From Methylobacter sp. (lineage in GTDB: Bacteria; Pseudomonadota; Gammaproteobacteria; Methylococcales; Methylomonadaceae), in the NCBI GenBank assembly GCA_004299305.1, contig SCPZ01000135.1:1-38983 (forward strand): a stretch of 38,983 nt of DNA. Direction: 5' to 3'. The stretch's first letter is position 1; each line of letters begins with the position of its first letter. The notes under the pieces were generated by a model. The model did not search any database, was not told where the DNA came from, and saw only the letters and a program-made list of their open reading frames with translations. This document shows positions 15,040-23,886 of this stretch, in pieces. Both the position numbers and the translations under genes were made by a program.

Positions 15040-17349
15040 ATGAAAAAAACTGCAAGCGCAATACTCGGGCTAGGCCTGATCGCGGCTGGCGCTGTGTCGG
15101 CCAAAGACCAGCCGCTGGATTTGGGCATTATAGACGTGGTCGGCATTACGCCCTTACAAAGCAATGGGGTTGCCGCCAATAAAATACCGGCCAATATCCA
15201 AACTGTTTCTTCCGAACAGTTGGAAAAAGCCCAAAGCATCACCTTGGCGGATTACATCAACCGTTACCTGGGCAGCGTGCATATTAATGAAGCGCAGAAC
15301 AACCCCTTGCAGCCGGATATTTCTTATCGCGGCTTTGTCGCTTCACCGTTGCTGGGCTTACCGCAAGGCTTGTCGACCTATGTTAACGGCGTCCGCTTTA
15401 ACGAAGCGTTTGGCGACACGGTCAATTGGGATTTGATTCCCGAAGGGGCGATCGATTCGATGGCTTTGTATCCGGGGTCCAACCCGGTTTACGGCCTGAA
15501 CAGTTTAGGCGGCGCTCTATCGGTCAAGACCAAAACCGGGTTTTCGGCGCCCAAACATGAGTTGGAAGCTTTCGGCGGCTCTTGGGGCAGACATTCGGAA
15601 GAACTAAGCAGCGGTTGGAATAACGGCGCCTGGGGTTATTTTTTAGACCTGCATCATTTTGAAGAAGACGGCTGGCGGGATTTTTCGCCGACCAAGGCCG
15701 ACCAGGCCTTCGGCACTTTGAGCTGGCGCGGCGATAAAGGGTCATTGGACCTGACCTTAGGTGGCAACGATAATAAAATGAGGGGTAACGGTGCTGCGCC
15801 TATCCAATTGCAGCAACAAGACCGGGCGGCGGTGTTTACCCATCCCGACCAGACCGTGACCAGGATGTTTTTTTCCGAATTGGCAGGCAGTTATGACCTG
15901 GCTGATGATATTGAACTGAGCGGCAATGCCTATTTCAGGCAAAATAGAATCAAGACTTTTAACGGCGATAACAGTGATTACGATACCTGCGAAGACGATC
16001 CAACCTTGCTGTGCGACCAAGACGCGGCAATTGTTAACGACGTAAACGGCAATGCGATACTTGCCGACGATGCGGTTTTAGGCGCAACCAATAACACCAG
16101 TCAAACCCAACTGCGCAGCCGTGGCGGTACTTTGCAGACGGCGTTTGCCCGGGACTTGTTCAAGCATCAAAACAACCTGACCGTAGGCGCCAGTTACGAT
16201 TATGCCGAGGCGCATTTCGGTTCGGATACCGAGTTGGGTTCGCTGACCGATACGCGGGGAACGACGCAAAGCGGCGTTATGGTCGATGAATCCAGGGTGC
16301 GTTTGCATACCAATAGCTCAACGACAGGTGTGTTCCTGACCGACAGCTTTTCGATTACCGATGATTTAACGGCAACCGTAGCCGGGCGATACAATACTAT
16401 TCACATCAACATGGAAGACCGGTATATAAAAGATCCATTGAGAACCCTGGACGGATCGCACACCTTTGAGCGGCTTAATCCTTCCGCCGGATTGACCTAT
16501 CAAATCAGGGATAACCTGAATGTGTACGGCAGTTATAGCGAGTCGGCGCGCGCGCCGACGCCGATGGAATTAAGCTGTGCCGACCCGGCGGCTCCGTGTA
16601 AATTGCCTAATTCTTTTGTGTCCGATCCGCCTTTACAGCAGGTGGTTGCCAAGACTTGGGAAGGCGGTTTTAGGGGCGATTTGGATGAGCTGATGGGGAA
16701 GGGCGATTTGAAATGGAACCTGGGCTATTTCAACACCATTAACCACAATGACATTGTGTTTCGCCGCGACGCCTCGGGCGGCATTATCAGCCAAGGCTAT
16801 TTCAGCAATGTAGGCAAGACCCGCCGCTACGGCATAGAAGCGGCGACCACGGTTAATTATCCGCAGTTGTTCAGCCGGGTTGACGATTGGCATTTTTCGA
16901 CCAACTATACTTATTTAAACGCTAGGTTTTTGGATGGTTTCGATAGCCAGAATCCGCTGGATCCTGCCCAGGCGATTCCGGTTGCCAATGGCGACAGAAT
17001 TCCCGGCATTCCCGAACATATCTATAAAGCCAATGTCAGTGTCGATTTATGGCAGCGCGTGTCCTTAGGTATTGACGGCACCTACAGCGGTAATAAGTAT
17101 TTCAGGGGCGACGAGGCGAATACCACTACGCCGTTATCCGGTTACTGGGTATTTAACGCCAAGGCGGAATATAAGGTCACTAAGAATTTTGCGGTATTCG
17201 GCAAGGTCGATAATATTTTCGACAAGAACTATAACTCTTTCGGTGTTTATGGGCAGGCCAATGAAATATTGCCGGGGTTCGACGATGGCCGGTTTGTGTC
17301 TCCCGGCGCACCCAGAGCAGGTTGGGTTGGGGTGCGTTTGAGTCTGTGA
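15040..17349 (+). CDS. TonB-dependent outer-membrane receptor
   Basis: A 769-residue receptor for TonB-energised uptake across the outer membrane. It has a signal peptide (MKKTASAILGLGLIAAGAVSA); a plug domain (about 30-165: IPANIQTVSSEQLEKAQ, ISYRGF, PEGAIDSMALYPGSNPVYG, SLGGALSVKTK); and a barrel ending in GAPRAGWVGVRLSL with a terminal aromatic-poor strand. Two close Cys pairs (CEDDPTLLC about 313-321; SCADPAAPC about 512-520) probably form disulfides in extracellular loops. No N-terminal signalling extension or adjacent sigma/anti-sigma pair is seen. The ligand is unknown; the nearby metal transporters make a metal complex a possibility, no more. ATG at 15040 is preceded by GGAGTG. It is a single-gene unit followed by a palindromic hairpin. 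Confidence 0.93.
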   Translation: MKKTASAILGLGLIAAGAVSAKDQPLDLGIIDVVGITPLQSNGVAANKIPANIQTVSSEQLEKAQSITLADYINRYLGSVHINEAQNNPLQPDISYRGFVASPLLGLPQGLSTYVNGVRFNEAFGDTVNWDLIPEGAIDSMALYPGSNPVYGLNSLGGALSVKTKTGFSAPKHELEAFGGSWGRHSEELSSGWNNGAWGYFLDLHHFEEDGWRDFSPTKADQAFGTLSWRGDKGSLDLTLGGNDNKMRGNGAAPIQLQQQDRAAVFTHPDQTVTRMFFSELAGSYDLADDIELSGNAYFRQNRIKTFNGDNSDYDTCEDDPTLLCDQDAAIVNDVNGNAILADDAVLGATNNTSQTQLRSRGGTLQTAFARDLFKHQNNLTVGASYDYAEAHFGSDTELGSLTDTRGTTQSGVMVDESRVRLHTNSSTTGVFLTDSFSITDDLTATVAGRYNTIHINMEDRYIKDPLRTLDGSHTFERLNPSAGLTYQIRDNLNVYGSYSESARAPTPMELSCADPAAPCKLPNSFVSDPPLQQVVAKTWEGGFRGDLDELMGKGDLKWNLGYFNTINHNDIVFRRDASGGIISQGYFSNVGKTRRYGIEAATTVNYPQLFSRVDDWHFSTNYTYLNARFLDGFDSQNPLDPAQAIPVANGDRIPGIPEHIYKANVSVDLWQRVSLGIDGTYSGNKYFRGDEANTTTPLSGYWVFNAKAEYKVTKNFAVFGKVDNIFDKNYNSFGVYGQANEILPGFDDGRFVSPGAPRAGWVGVRLSL

Positions 17350-17363
17350 GTTTTGGAAGCTTT

Positions 17364-17423
17364 GTAACTATTCAGACCCCGACCGTATTTAGACCTTCCA
17401 GGTTTTTAAAACCTGGAAGGTCT
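17364..17423. repeat. Solo MITE end plus 33-nt palindrome
   Basis: GTAACTATTCAG (17364-17375) matches the MITE-like left terminus with no partner. It is followed by the 33-nt palindrome (17391-17423) identical to 7518-7550. The palindrome sits between convergent genes and could terminate both. Confidence 0.6.
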
Positions 17424-17442
17424 TGGTGTAACAATATATTTT

Positions 17443-18354
17443 TCATTTTCGGTTAGTTATGCCATGCGGCACATGGGCGGCGGCAACATGCGGGGCTGCG
17501 GATTCACAATGACCTTTTTGATCGTCAAAGAAAATATCCGCACCGAAGGCCTTTAAAAAAGCGCCTTTGGCTATGCCTCCCAAAAACAGCGCTTCATCGA
17601 TACGGATATTCCAGGCTCTTAATGTCCTGACTACCCGCTCATGAGCCGGAGCCGCGCGAGCGGTTACCAATGCGGTTCTTATCGGCGACGCTTGAGGATC
17701 AAACTGGGTTTGAATATGATGCAGGGCGCTCAAAAAATCTTTAAACGGCCCGCCTGACAAGGGTTTTCTGGCTTCGTTACGCTCATTTTCGGTAAATACA
17801 TCCAGGCCGCGCTGTTGATAAATTCGTTCCGATTCATCGGAAAACAATACCGAATCACCATCGAAAGCGATGCGCAGCTGATCGGGATGATGCGTCATCG
17901 ATGGGCCGCAAAGAATAGTTGCGGCTGCAAATCCCGCCCCCAGGGCTTTAGCAACATCATCGGCGTTAGTCGATAAAAATAAATGCGCGCCGAATGCCGG
18001 GATGTATTCGTATGGGGATGCGCCGCTGGTAAATGCGGCACGGATAATATTCAGTTGGTAATGGGCAATGGAATTGAAAATTCTTAAGCCGGTATCCGCA
18101 CTATTTTGCGATAGCAGGATGATTTCAACCAAAGGATCATCGGGGCAACTATCATTTAAGCTCAAAAATTTTTTAACCAGGGAAAAGCCGTAGCCTTGCT
18201 CTAAAACTTCATCTTCATGTTTTATTTGATAACGACAGAAGGCTTCCTTGCCCTGCGTTTCAAATATTGCATGCGATTCATCCAGGTTAAATAAGGCCCT
18301 GGATGATACCGCCACAACAAGTTTTTTTTCTCTCATAGCCGGGTTAGTTTTCAC
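17443..18354 (-). CDS. 5'-nucleotidase (cytosolic IA-like family)
   Basis: A 303-residue protein of the 5'-nucleotidase family related to eukaryotic NT5C1, predicted to dephosphorylate nucleoside monophosphates in the cytoplasm. Family features seen: N-terminal VVAVSSRALFNLDESHAIF, the HAD-like first motif region; ILLSQNSADTGLRIFNSI; LFLSTNADDVAKAL; IAFDGDSVLFSDESE; and C-terminal LFLGGIAKGAFLKAFGADIFFDDQ. The apparent start is GTG at 18354, which overlaps the upstream stop by 11 nt; ATG at 18336 is the alternative. The overlap suggests translational coupling to the SPOR-domain gene, an unexpected pairing whose functional meaning is unclear. Confidence 0.85.
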   Translation of the reverse strand: MKTNPAMREKKLVVAVSSRALFNLDESHAIFETQGKEAFCRYQIKHEDEVLEQGYGFSLVKKFLSLNDSCPDDPLVEIILLSQNSADTGLRIFNSIAHYQLNIIRAAFTSGASPYEYIPAFGAHLFLSTNADDVAKALGAGFAAATILCGPSMTHHPDQLRIAFDGDSVLFSDESERIYQQRGLDVFTENERNEARKPLSGGPFKDFLSALHHIQTQFDPQASPIRTALVTARAAPAHERVVRTLRAWNIRIDEALFLGGIAKGAFLKAFGADIFFDDQKGHCESAAPHVAAAHVPHGITNRK

Positions 18355-21091
18355 TCACCCAAACTGAACTCAGGCCAAGCGCTTTTTTTATTCTAGCGGT
18401 ATTTGAATAAGCTTCTGCTTTGGTTTTAAAGCCCCCGACGCGCAGTCGGTACATTGTGGTGTTTTTTTCATGGACGGGAATGACTTCGGCAAACACGCCT
18501 TGGCGGGCAAATTCAGCCGCTTTGCTTTTCGCAAACCATTCCTGCTTGAATGCCACCAGGTTTACCCCCCAATTTCCAGTCGCAGTCGGTTTTTCTATTT
18601 TTACGGGTTCCTCCTTGGCAACAATTTTTGGGGTAACAATGGGTTTGGCTATTATCTCTTCAGTTTGAGTTTTTACTTTAACAGGGGCGGTTTTAGGTGT
18701 GGCCTCTACTTTGACTGACTCTGCCTCATGAATGGCCCTTTCTTTGCTTGGAACCATCGCATGTGCCGCGTCCTCCTTAGTCGGCGCCGGTTGGTGTGCA
18801 GCCGTCTCTTTGCTCGGTGCCTGTTCATGTGCAGCAGCTTCCTTAGTCGGTGTCGGCTCGTGTGCAACAGTCTCTTTGCTTGGTGCCTGTTTATGTGCAG
18901 TTTCTTCCTTAGCCGAAGCGGGTTCGTGGGCAACGCCCTCTTTGCTCGGCATCTGCACATGTGTCGTCACTTCTTTAGCCGGTGTGGGCTCGTGCGCCGC
19001 GCTAGGTTTAGCCTGTGCAATTTCGTGTGCGCTTTCTTCTTTAGCGGGTGCATGTTCATGCACAACTTTGTCCTTGGATGGTTCTGCAATAGACGGTTCC
19101 GAAGCTGCATTTCCCTCCAAGCCGCCTATTTTGACCTGCAACATTTCAAGTGCTTTGCTTACCATCGCCTGCTTCTCGACAATATTGGGCACCTTGTTAT
19201 TTAACAAATCAACGGGGAATTGGGAATTTCCTTTCAATTCCATTATAAAACCATCAACCTGCTGATTCAGCTGCACAACAGAATTCTTCATGGCGTTAAT
19301 TTCGGCCTTAGGATTGTTTGCCGTGTTCTTCGCCAGATTCGCCTCAAGATTTGCAACGGTTTCGGTTAATTGTGAAACCTCGGTTTTTGCACCATAAGTC
19401 ATCACGCCCAAGCCAACGGCTGCACTGACTGCAACAGCGCCAAATCCCAGTGCCGCATAACCAAGACGCTTTGATTTTTTAAGCTTGTTTTCAGCATCTT
19501 CCAGCTGTTTTTTAAGGTCTTCCTGTTCAAATCCAAATGGACTCAACTTTGCGTTGTCATCGTCTTTTACTGCTGTATCGTTAACTTGCGCCTGCTTGGG
19601 ATCGGCAATGATTTCGTTATCCACCGGTTGCAGTTTTGCTGTTTCCGTTTCAAAAGCTTGGGTTGCAACATCCTCGTTCAAAAAGTCAGTGTCGCCAAAG
19701 GTACTTGTTAACTCATCGTCTATTCCAACATTACTGTTTTTATCGAGAAGCACCGTATCGTCAGAAATTTCCGTGTCCGCAGTAATATCGAAATCAGGCA
19801 AAAGAAAATCATCATCCTGAGCCGGTAGTTCATCAGCCTTCGTTAATTGAGCGTCCTCCGTTTGTTTGGGGAAGTCATCACTGACTTCATCCAATTGAAA
19901 AAAATCATCCAAACCAGTATCGTCACCAAATGCGTCTTGCTTTTCAGGCGTTTTTTCCGAGGTATCCTCTACATCAAAACCGGCCTCCCTCATTAGGCGG
20001 TCAATATTACTTTCGCCATCCGCCAAAGCGGATGCCTCAACTTCGTCGTCTTGGATCAGGTCCGATTCATCAAAATCGTCACCCAAACCTGAAAAATCAT
20101 CAATTTCAGTCGTTTTATCGCTTGTTTGTTCTAAGGCATCCTCTGCATCGGGAACTAAGCTGTCGACAGCATTTGTGTCATCGGAAGGTTGTTCAACGGC
20201 AGTTTGCAGGGTTTCATCGGGTGCGATCGAATCCGCCGCAGCCGGTGCTTTAACTTCATTATCCTGAATCAGGTCCGATTCATCAAAATCATCGCCAAAG
20301 CCGAAAGACTCATCAACTTCATCCGTTACAAGCGCAGCAGTCCCTGTAGCCTGTTCAGGCTCTTCCAGGGCGCTAAGGTCTTCGTCCAGGTTTGCTTGCG
20401 CTGCTGCATCATCTATATCAAAATCGGTATCCAGAACCTCTTCGTCATTGATGGCTTGCTCAACGACTGCCTGCGGTTCTTCCTTGGCTGCGACTAAATC
20501 CGCCGCAGCCGGTGCTTTAAACTCATCATCCTGAATCAGGTCCGATTCATTAAAATCATCGCCAAAACCGAAAAACTCATCAACTTCATCCGTAGCACTC
20601 TCCGTAGTCTGCTCAGGGTCTTTCAGGGGATCAAGATCTTCGTCCGCCTTTGATTGCACGGTTGTATCATCTATATCAAAACCGGCATTCATCAGCAACC
20701 TGTCAAGGTCATCGTCGTCTTGCGGCTCACCCGATAAATTTCCTGTTGTTTCTTGAACGCTGCCGATGTCGACCGTAGCCATTCGTGGCAGGTCTGGCCG
20801 AACTATTTTCGACTCGTTAAAATCATCGTCAAAACCGTCAAAACCATCAAAACTTAAGAAATCATCTAACTCATCTTTCTCAACATGATTATTCCGGTCC
20901 GAATTTGCTTGCATTTCGGTATCACCGGTATCAAAACCGGCATTCATCAGCAATCTGTCAATAGCATCTTCGTCATCCGGCGGCTCATTGCTAGGGGTAA
21001 GGGAAAATTCCGCTTCGTCCAGCATGGCATCCAGGTCAACACCGAGATCACCGCGTTTTTCTTTTGATTTTTTATCTATTGAATCAGTCAT
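18344..21091 (-). CDS. Large SPOR-domain membrane protein with acidic repeats
   Basis: A 915-residue predicted inner-membrane protein. Residues 1 to about 500 are highly acidic and repetitive. Two motif types recur: [IL]DRLLMNAGFD (also LMREAGFD) and F-GDDF[ND]ESDLIQDDE followed by K-APAAAD. A charged segment precedes one transmembrane helix (about 541-567, LGYAALGFGAVAVSAAVGLG). Next is a coiled-coil-like stretch (about 575-650), then about ten copies of an Ala/His/Pro/Lys/Glu unit (AHEPTPTKE, AHEQAPSKE). A C-terminal SPOR domain (about 840-914, NWGVNLVAF, YRLRVGGFKTKAEA) is expected to bind denuded septal peptidoglycan. The topology resembles DamX, but the cytoplasmic repeat region is not one I recognise. 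ATG at 21091 is preferred to a TTG at 21148. A cell-division or polar role is inference. Confidence 0.85.
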   Translation of the reverse strand: MTDSIDKKSKEKRGDLGVDLDAMLDEAEFSLTPSNEPPDDEDAIDRLLMNAGFDTGDTEMQANSDRNNHVEKDELDDFLSFDGFDGFDDDFNESKIVRPDLPRMATVDIGSVQETTGNLSGEPQDDDDLDRLLMNAGFDIDDTTVQSKADEDLDPLKDPEQTTESATDEVDEFFGFGDDFNESDLIQDDEFKAPAAADLVAAKEEPQAVVEQAINDEEVLDTDFDIDDAAAQANLDEDLSALEEPEQATGTAALVTDEVDESFGFGDDFDESDLIQDNEVKAPAAADSIAPDETLQTAVEQPSDDTNAVDSLVPDAEDALEQTSDKTTEIDDFSGLGDDFDESDLIQDDEVEASALADGESNIDRLMREAGFDVEDTSEKTPEKQDAFGDDTGLDDFFQLDEVSDDFPKQTEDAQLTKADELPAQDDDFLLPDFDITADTEISDDTVLLDKNSNVGIDDELTSTFGDTDFLNEDVATQAFETETAKLQPVDNEIIADPKQAQVNDTAVKDDDNAKLSPFGFEQEDLKKQLEDAENKLKKSKRLGYAALGFGAVAVSAAVGLGVMTYGAKTEVSQLTETVANLEANLAKNTANNPKAEINAMKNSVVQLNQQVDGFIMELKGNSQFPVDLLNNKVPNIVEKQAMVSKALEMLQVKIGGLEGNAASEPSIAEPSKDKVVHEHAPAKEESAHEIAQAKPSAAHEPTPAKEVTTHVQMPSKEGVAHEPASAKEETAHKQAPSKETVAHEPTPTKEAAAHEQAPSKETAAHQPAPTKEDAAHAMVPSKERAIHEAESVKVEATPKTAPVKVKTQTEEIIAKPIVTPKIVAKEEPVKIEKPTATGNWGVNLVAFKQEWFAKSKAAEFARQGVFAEVIPVHEKNTTMYRLRVGGFKTKAEAYSNTARIKKALGLSSVWVSEN

Positions 21092-21259
21092 ATTCAGGTT
21101 CAGTAATTGAGTTGTAGGATAACCACAAGATTTAAGTGTAGCAGTCAATAGTTACGGCAGATGGACAATCGCTAATCATTTTAATACCAAATAAACTTAA
21201 TGTTCATCAAGTTTCACCCATTTGATGCTAAACTCCCAAAAAAACTTTCAAGAAATAAA

Positions 21260-21784
21260 ATGCAACTAGCTATCACTGCCTTAGGCAACCATCAAACTAA
21301 TTTTATTGCCGAAATATTAACCGCCGTGCGCGACTGTAAATGTAATATTTTGGAAATAAGGTCATCCCGTCTTGCTCAGTCCACTGCGGCCTACCTGCTT
21401 ATTTCGGGCAACTGGAGCCAGATTGCTAAATTTGAAAGCACCCTGGAAATTCTCCATAGACGACTGGACATTAAAATCCACAGCTTACGGCCTGAGCAAA
21501 AAGACAAGCCCAAAGAGTGCATTCCATACTCCTTGGAAACCATATCCCTGGATCATGATAATGTTACCGAGTCGATTACCTCCTTTTTGTTCGAGCGGGA
21601 AATAGATATAGAGGAAATAACCGGCAGCTGTTATCAGGCCCCTTATATTCAAACCTCGGTGTTCTCAACCAAATTTGTAATTTTGATCCCGCCGCAACTT
21701 CATTTACTGTCGCTACGTGAAGAGTTCCTTGATTTTTGCGACCGGTTAAATATAGACGCTATTCTTGAACCCATAAAACGATAA
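21260..21784 (+). CDS. gcvR: Glycine cleavage system repressor-like ACT protein
   Basis: A 174-residue protein with two ACT-type domains (about 1-80 and 90-170), as in GcvR. GcvR binds GcvA to repress the glycine-cleavage operon and responds to glycine. Seen: N-terminal LAITALGNHQTNFIAEILTAVRDC with CNILEIRSSRL, and the second domain starting ISLDHDNVTESITSFLFEREIDIEEI. The strongest support is position: it lies 9 nt upstream of bcp, as gcvR does in E. coli and other gammaproteobacteria. The start at 21260 gives the family length; an upstream in-frame ATG at 21200 would add 20 residues without conservation. Divergent from the SPOR gene. Confidence 0.85.
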   Translation: MQLAITALGNHQTNFIAEILTAVRDCKCNILEIRSSRLAQSTAAYLLISGNWSQIAKFESTLEILHRRLDIKIHSLRPEQKDKPKECIPYSLETISLDHDNVTESITSFLFEREIDIEEITGSCYQAPYIQTSVFSTKFVILIPPQLHLLSLREEFLDFCDRLNIDAILEPIKR

Positions 21785-21793
21785 ACTTGATTA

Positions 21794-22264
21794 ATGATAA
21801 CTCTAGGCAAGCCCGTACCCGATTTTGAAGCCCCAGCCACCGGAGATAAAACGGTAAAACTAAGCGACTACCAAGGCAAATACTTAGTTATTTATTTTTA
21901 TCCCAAAGACAATACCCCCGGCTGCATTCTGGAAGGCCAAAGTTTTCGCGATAACATCGAAAAATTCATCACGCTCCATGCCGTCATCGTCGGCATATCC
22001 CGTGATACCGTCCGCGTTCATGAAGGTTTTAAATGCAAGCAGGAATTTCCCTTTGACTTGCTGTCAGATTCGGATGAAAAGCTGTGCCAACTGTTTGATG
22101 TTATCAAGATGAAAAATATGTACGGCAAACAGGTTCGCGGTATTGAACGCAGCACTTTTTTGGTCGATCCAGAGGGGCTGCTGGTTCGTGAATGGCGTAA
22201 GGTAAAGGTCAAAGACCATTGCGAACAAGTTCTGCAAGCTTTGCATGAACTCACCGGCGTCTGA
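21794..22264 (+). CDS. bcp: Thiol peroxidase Bcp / PrxQ family peroxiredoxin
   Basis: A 156-residue cytoplasmic peroxiredoxin that reduces H2O2 and organic hydroperoxides with thioredoxin as reductant. The peroxidatic Cys44 is in PKDNTPGC. The E. coli-type resolving Cys five residues later is absent (GCILEGQSFRD). Instead Cys81 (GFKCKQEFPF) sits where the atypical 2-Cys PrxQ proteins of the Xylella/Xanthomonas type have theirs, so an intramolecular Cys44-Cys81 disulfide is likely. A third Cys is at 98. C-terminal KNMYGKQVRGIERSTFLVDPEG is typical. The PIN-PhoH gene begins 2 nt after its stop, so gcvR, bcp and that gene are probably one transcript. Confidence 0.93.
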   Translation: MITLGKPVPDFEAPATGDKTVKLSDYQGKYLVIYFYPKDNTPGCILEGQSFRDNIEKFITLHAVIVGISRDTVRVHEGFKCKQEFPFDLLSDSDEKLCQLFDVIKMKNMYGKQVRGIERSTFLVDPEGLLVREWRKVKVKDHCEQVLQALHELTGV

Positions 22265-22266
22265 GC

Positions 22267-23682
22267 ATGAATATCCAAACATCGCCGGATAAAAAACTGT
22301 TTGTGCTGGACACCAACGTGTTGATGCATGATCCAGCCTCCATCTTTCGTTTCAAGGAACATGATCTTTTTATCCCGATGGTTGTGCTGGAAGAACTCGA
22401 TCATGCCAAAAAAGGCCTTACCGAGCTGGCGCGCAATGTAAGACAGGTCAGCCGCTTTCTGGATGAATTAATTCGTGACGCGAACCAGCAAACCATCAAC
22501 GACGGACTGCCGTTGTCGAGTATAAAGCACGGACCGAATATCGATACGGCGGACAGTGGGCGTTTGTATTTCCAGACCAGTGCGATGACAGCGTTGCTGC
22601 CGGAAAACATGCCCGGCAATCTTGCCGATAACTCTATCCTCAGCATCGTCCTGGCGCTGACCAAAGAACTGCCTGACACCACCGTTATTCTGGTATCGAA
22701 AGACATCAACATGCGCATCAAGGCCGCGACCTTGGAATTGCTGGCGGAAGACTACCATAACGACCAGACCCTGGACGACATTGACCTGCTATATAGCGGT
22801 TCAATGGCGCTGGAAAAGGATTTTTGGACTGTACATGGCGCCAACATGGAATCCTGGCAGGAAAAAAACCGCACTTTTTACAAACTGGAAGACCCCATCG
22901 TCAGCGAATGGTACCCCAACCAGTATCTGTATATCGAAGATGAAACCAATTTCGAAGCCATCGTCAGGTCCTGTGAAGGACAGGTTGCGGTATTGGAGCT
23001 GGCCAAAGATTATCGTGCGAAACACAACAATGTCTGGGGCATAACGGCGAGAAACCGGGAGCAGAATTTCGCCCTCAACGTTTTATTGGATCCCAACATC
23101 GACTTTGTCACCTTGCTGGGTACGGCGGGCACCGGCAAAACTCTATTGGCCCTTGCCGCAGGATTGACCTTGACCCTGGAAAACAAAACCTACCAGGAAA
23201 TTATCATGACCCGCGAAACCGTCCCGGTCGGAGAAGATATAGGCTTTTTGCCCGGTACCGAAGAAGAAAAAATGGCGCCGTGGATGGGGGCGTTAATCGA
23301 TAACCTCGAACTGTTGGGCCAAAGTGCGGAACACGGTGAATGGGAACAGGGCGCAACCAGCAATATCATCATGAACCGGGTCAAAATCAGGTCGCTTAAC
23401 TTTATGCGCGGGCGGACCTTCCTGAATCGCTTCCTGATTATCGATGAAGCCCAAAATCTGACTTCAAAGCAAATGAAAACCCTGATAACCCGTGCAGGTC
23501 CCGGAACAAAAATCATCTGTATCGGCAACTTGTCGCAGATAGATACGCCTTATTTAACAGCGACAACCTCGGGTTTAACCTATGTTGTAGATCGTTTTAA
23601 AACTTGGCAACACGGAGCCCATATCACCCTGCGGCGCGGCGAACGCTCCCGCTTGGCCGATTACGCTTCGGATATTTTGTAG
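22267..23682 (+). CDS. PIN-PhoH family protein (PhoH2-like ATPase/ribonuclease)
   Basis: A 471-residue cytoplasmic protein with an N-terminal PIN ribonuclease domain (about 10-150: FVLDTNVLMHDP, VVLEELD, DNSILSIVLAL, VSKDINMRIKA) and a C-terminal PhoH ATPase (about 245-465) with Walker A GTAGTGKT and Walker B LIIDEAQN. Such fusions are described as RNA helicase/RNase enzymes (PhoH2). The acidic PIN residues appear intact. The gene starts 2 nt after bcp and is likely co-transcribed with it. Despite the name it is not evidence of Pho control. A MITE-like repeat (23705-23825) follows its stop. Confidence 0.93.
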   Translation: MNIQTSPDKKLFVLDTNVLMHDPASIFRFKEHDLFIPMVVLEELDHAKKGLTELARNVRQVSRFLDELIRDANQQTINDGLPLSSIKHGPNIDTADSGRLYFQTSAMTALLPENMPGNLADNSILSIVLALTKELPDTTVILVSKDINMRIKAATLELLAEDYHNDQTLDDIDLLYSGSMALEKDFWTVHGANMESWQEKNRTFYKLEDPIVSEWYPNQYLYIEDETNFEAIVRSCEGQVAVLELAKDYRAKHNNVWGITARNREQNFALNVLLDPNIDFVTLLGTAGTGKTLLALAAGLTLTLENKTYQEIIMTRETVPVGEDIGFLPGTEEEKMAPWMGALIDNLELLGQSAEHGEWEQGATSNIIMNRVKIRSLNFMRGRTFLNRFLIIDEAQNLTSKQMKTLITRAGPGTKIICIGNLSQIDTPYLTATTSGLTYVVDRFKTWQHGAHITLRRGERSRLADYASDIL

Positions 23683-23704
23683 ATATTCATCAGTACATAG
23701 AAAA

Positions 23705-23825
23705 ATAGAACACGGATGACACGGATGACACGGATAGGACGGATTTAAACGGATTTTTAACAATTCTAATGACTTAGAGTCTTATCAGTGATTATCTGTC
23801 TAATCCGTATCATCCGTGTTCCATT
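23705..23825. repeat. MITE-like element core, copy C
   Basis: It runs from ATAGAACACGGATGACAC to CATCCGTGTTCCATT, with an extra tandem ATGACACGG unit in the left arm and the CGGATTTAAACGGATTTTTAA interior. It lies between the convergent ends of the PIN-PhoH gene and gspM. The outer terminal repeats are weak here (AGAAGTTACC near 23838). It may double as a bidirectional transcript end. Confidence 0.75.
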
Positions 23826-23886
23826 TTTTCAGTTGCAGAAGTTACCATCTTAATTTATTGCAAGTTACCTTAGCGATAGGCCTGAG

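Noticed and set aside
18728-18960. CRISPR-like repetitive DNA
   Set aside because: The periodicity comes from protein-coding repeats in frame with the SPOR gene; spacers are not unique sequences.
18728-19265. Long Cys/Leu-rich plus-strand frames opposite the SPOR gene
   Set aside because: The repetitive His/Pro/Lys/Glu coding of the real gene produces open antisense frames; no start signal or family match.
21092-21148. TTG start for the SPOR protein
   Set aside because: An ATG at 21091 gives a hydrophilic start typical of the rest of the protein; the extension has no support.
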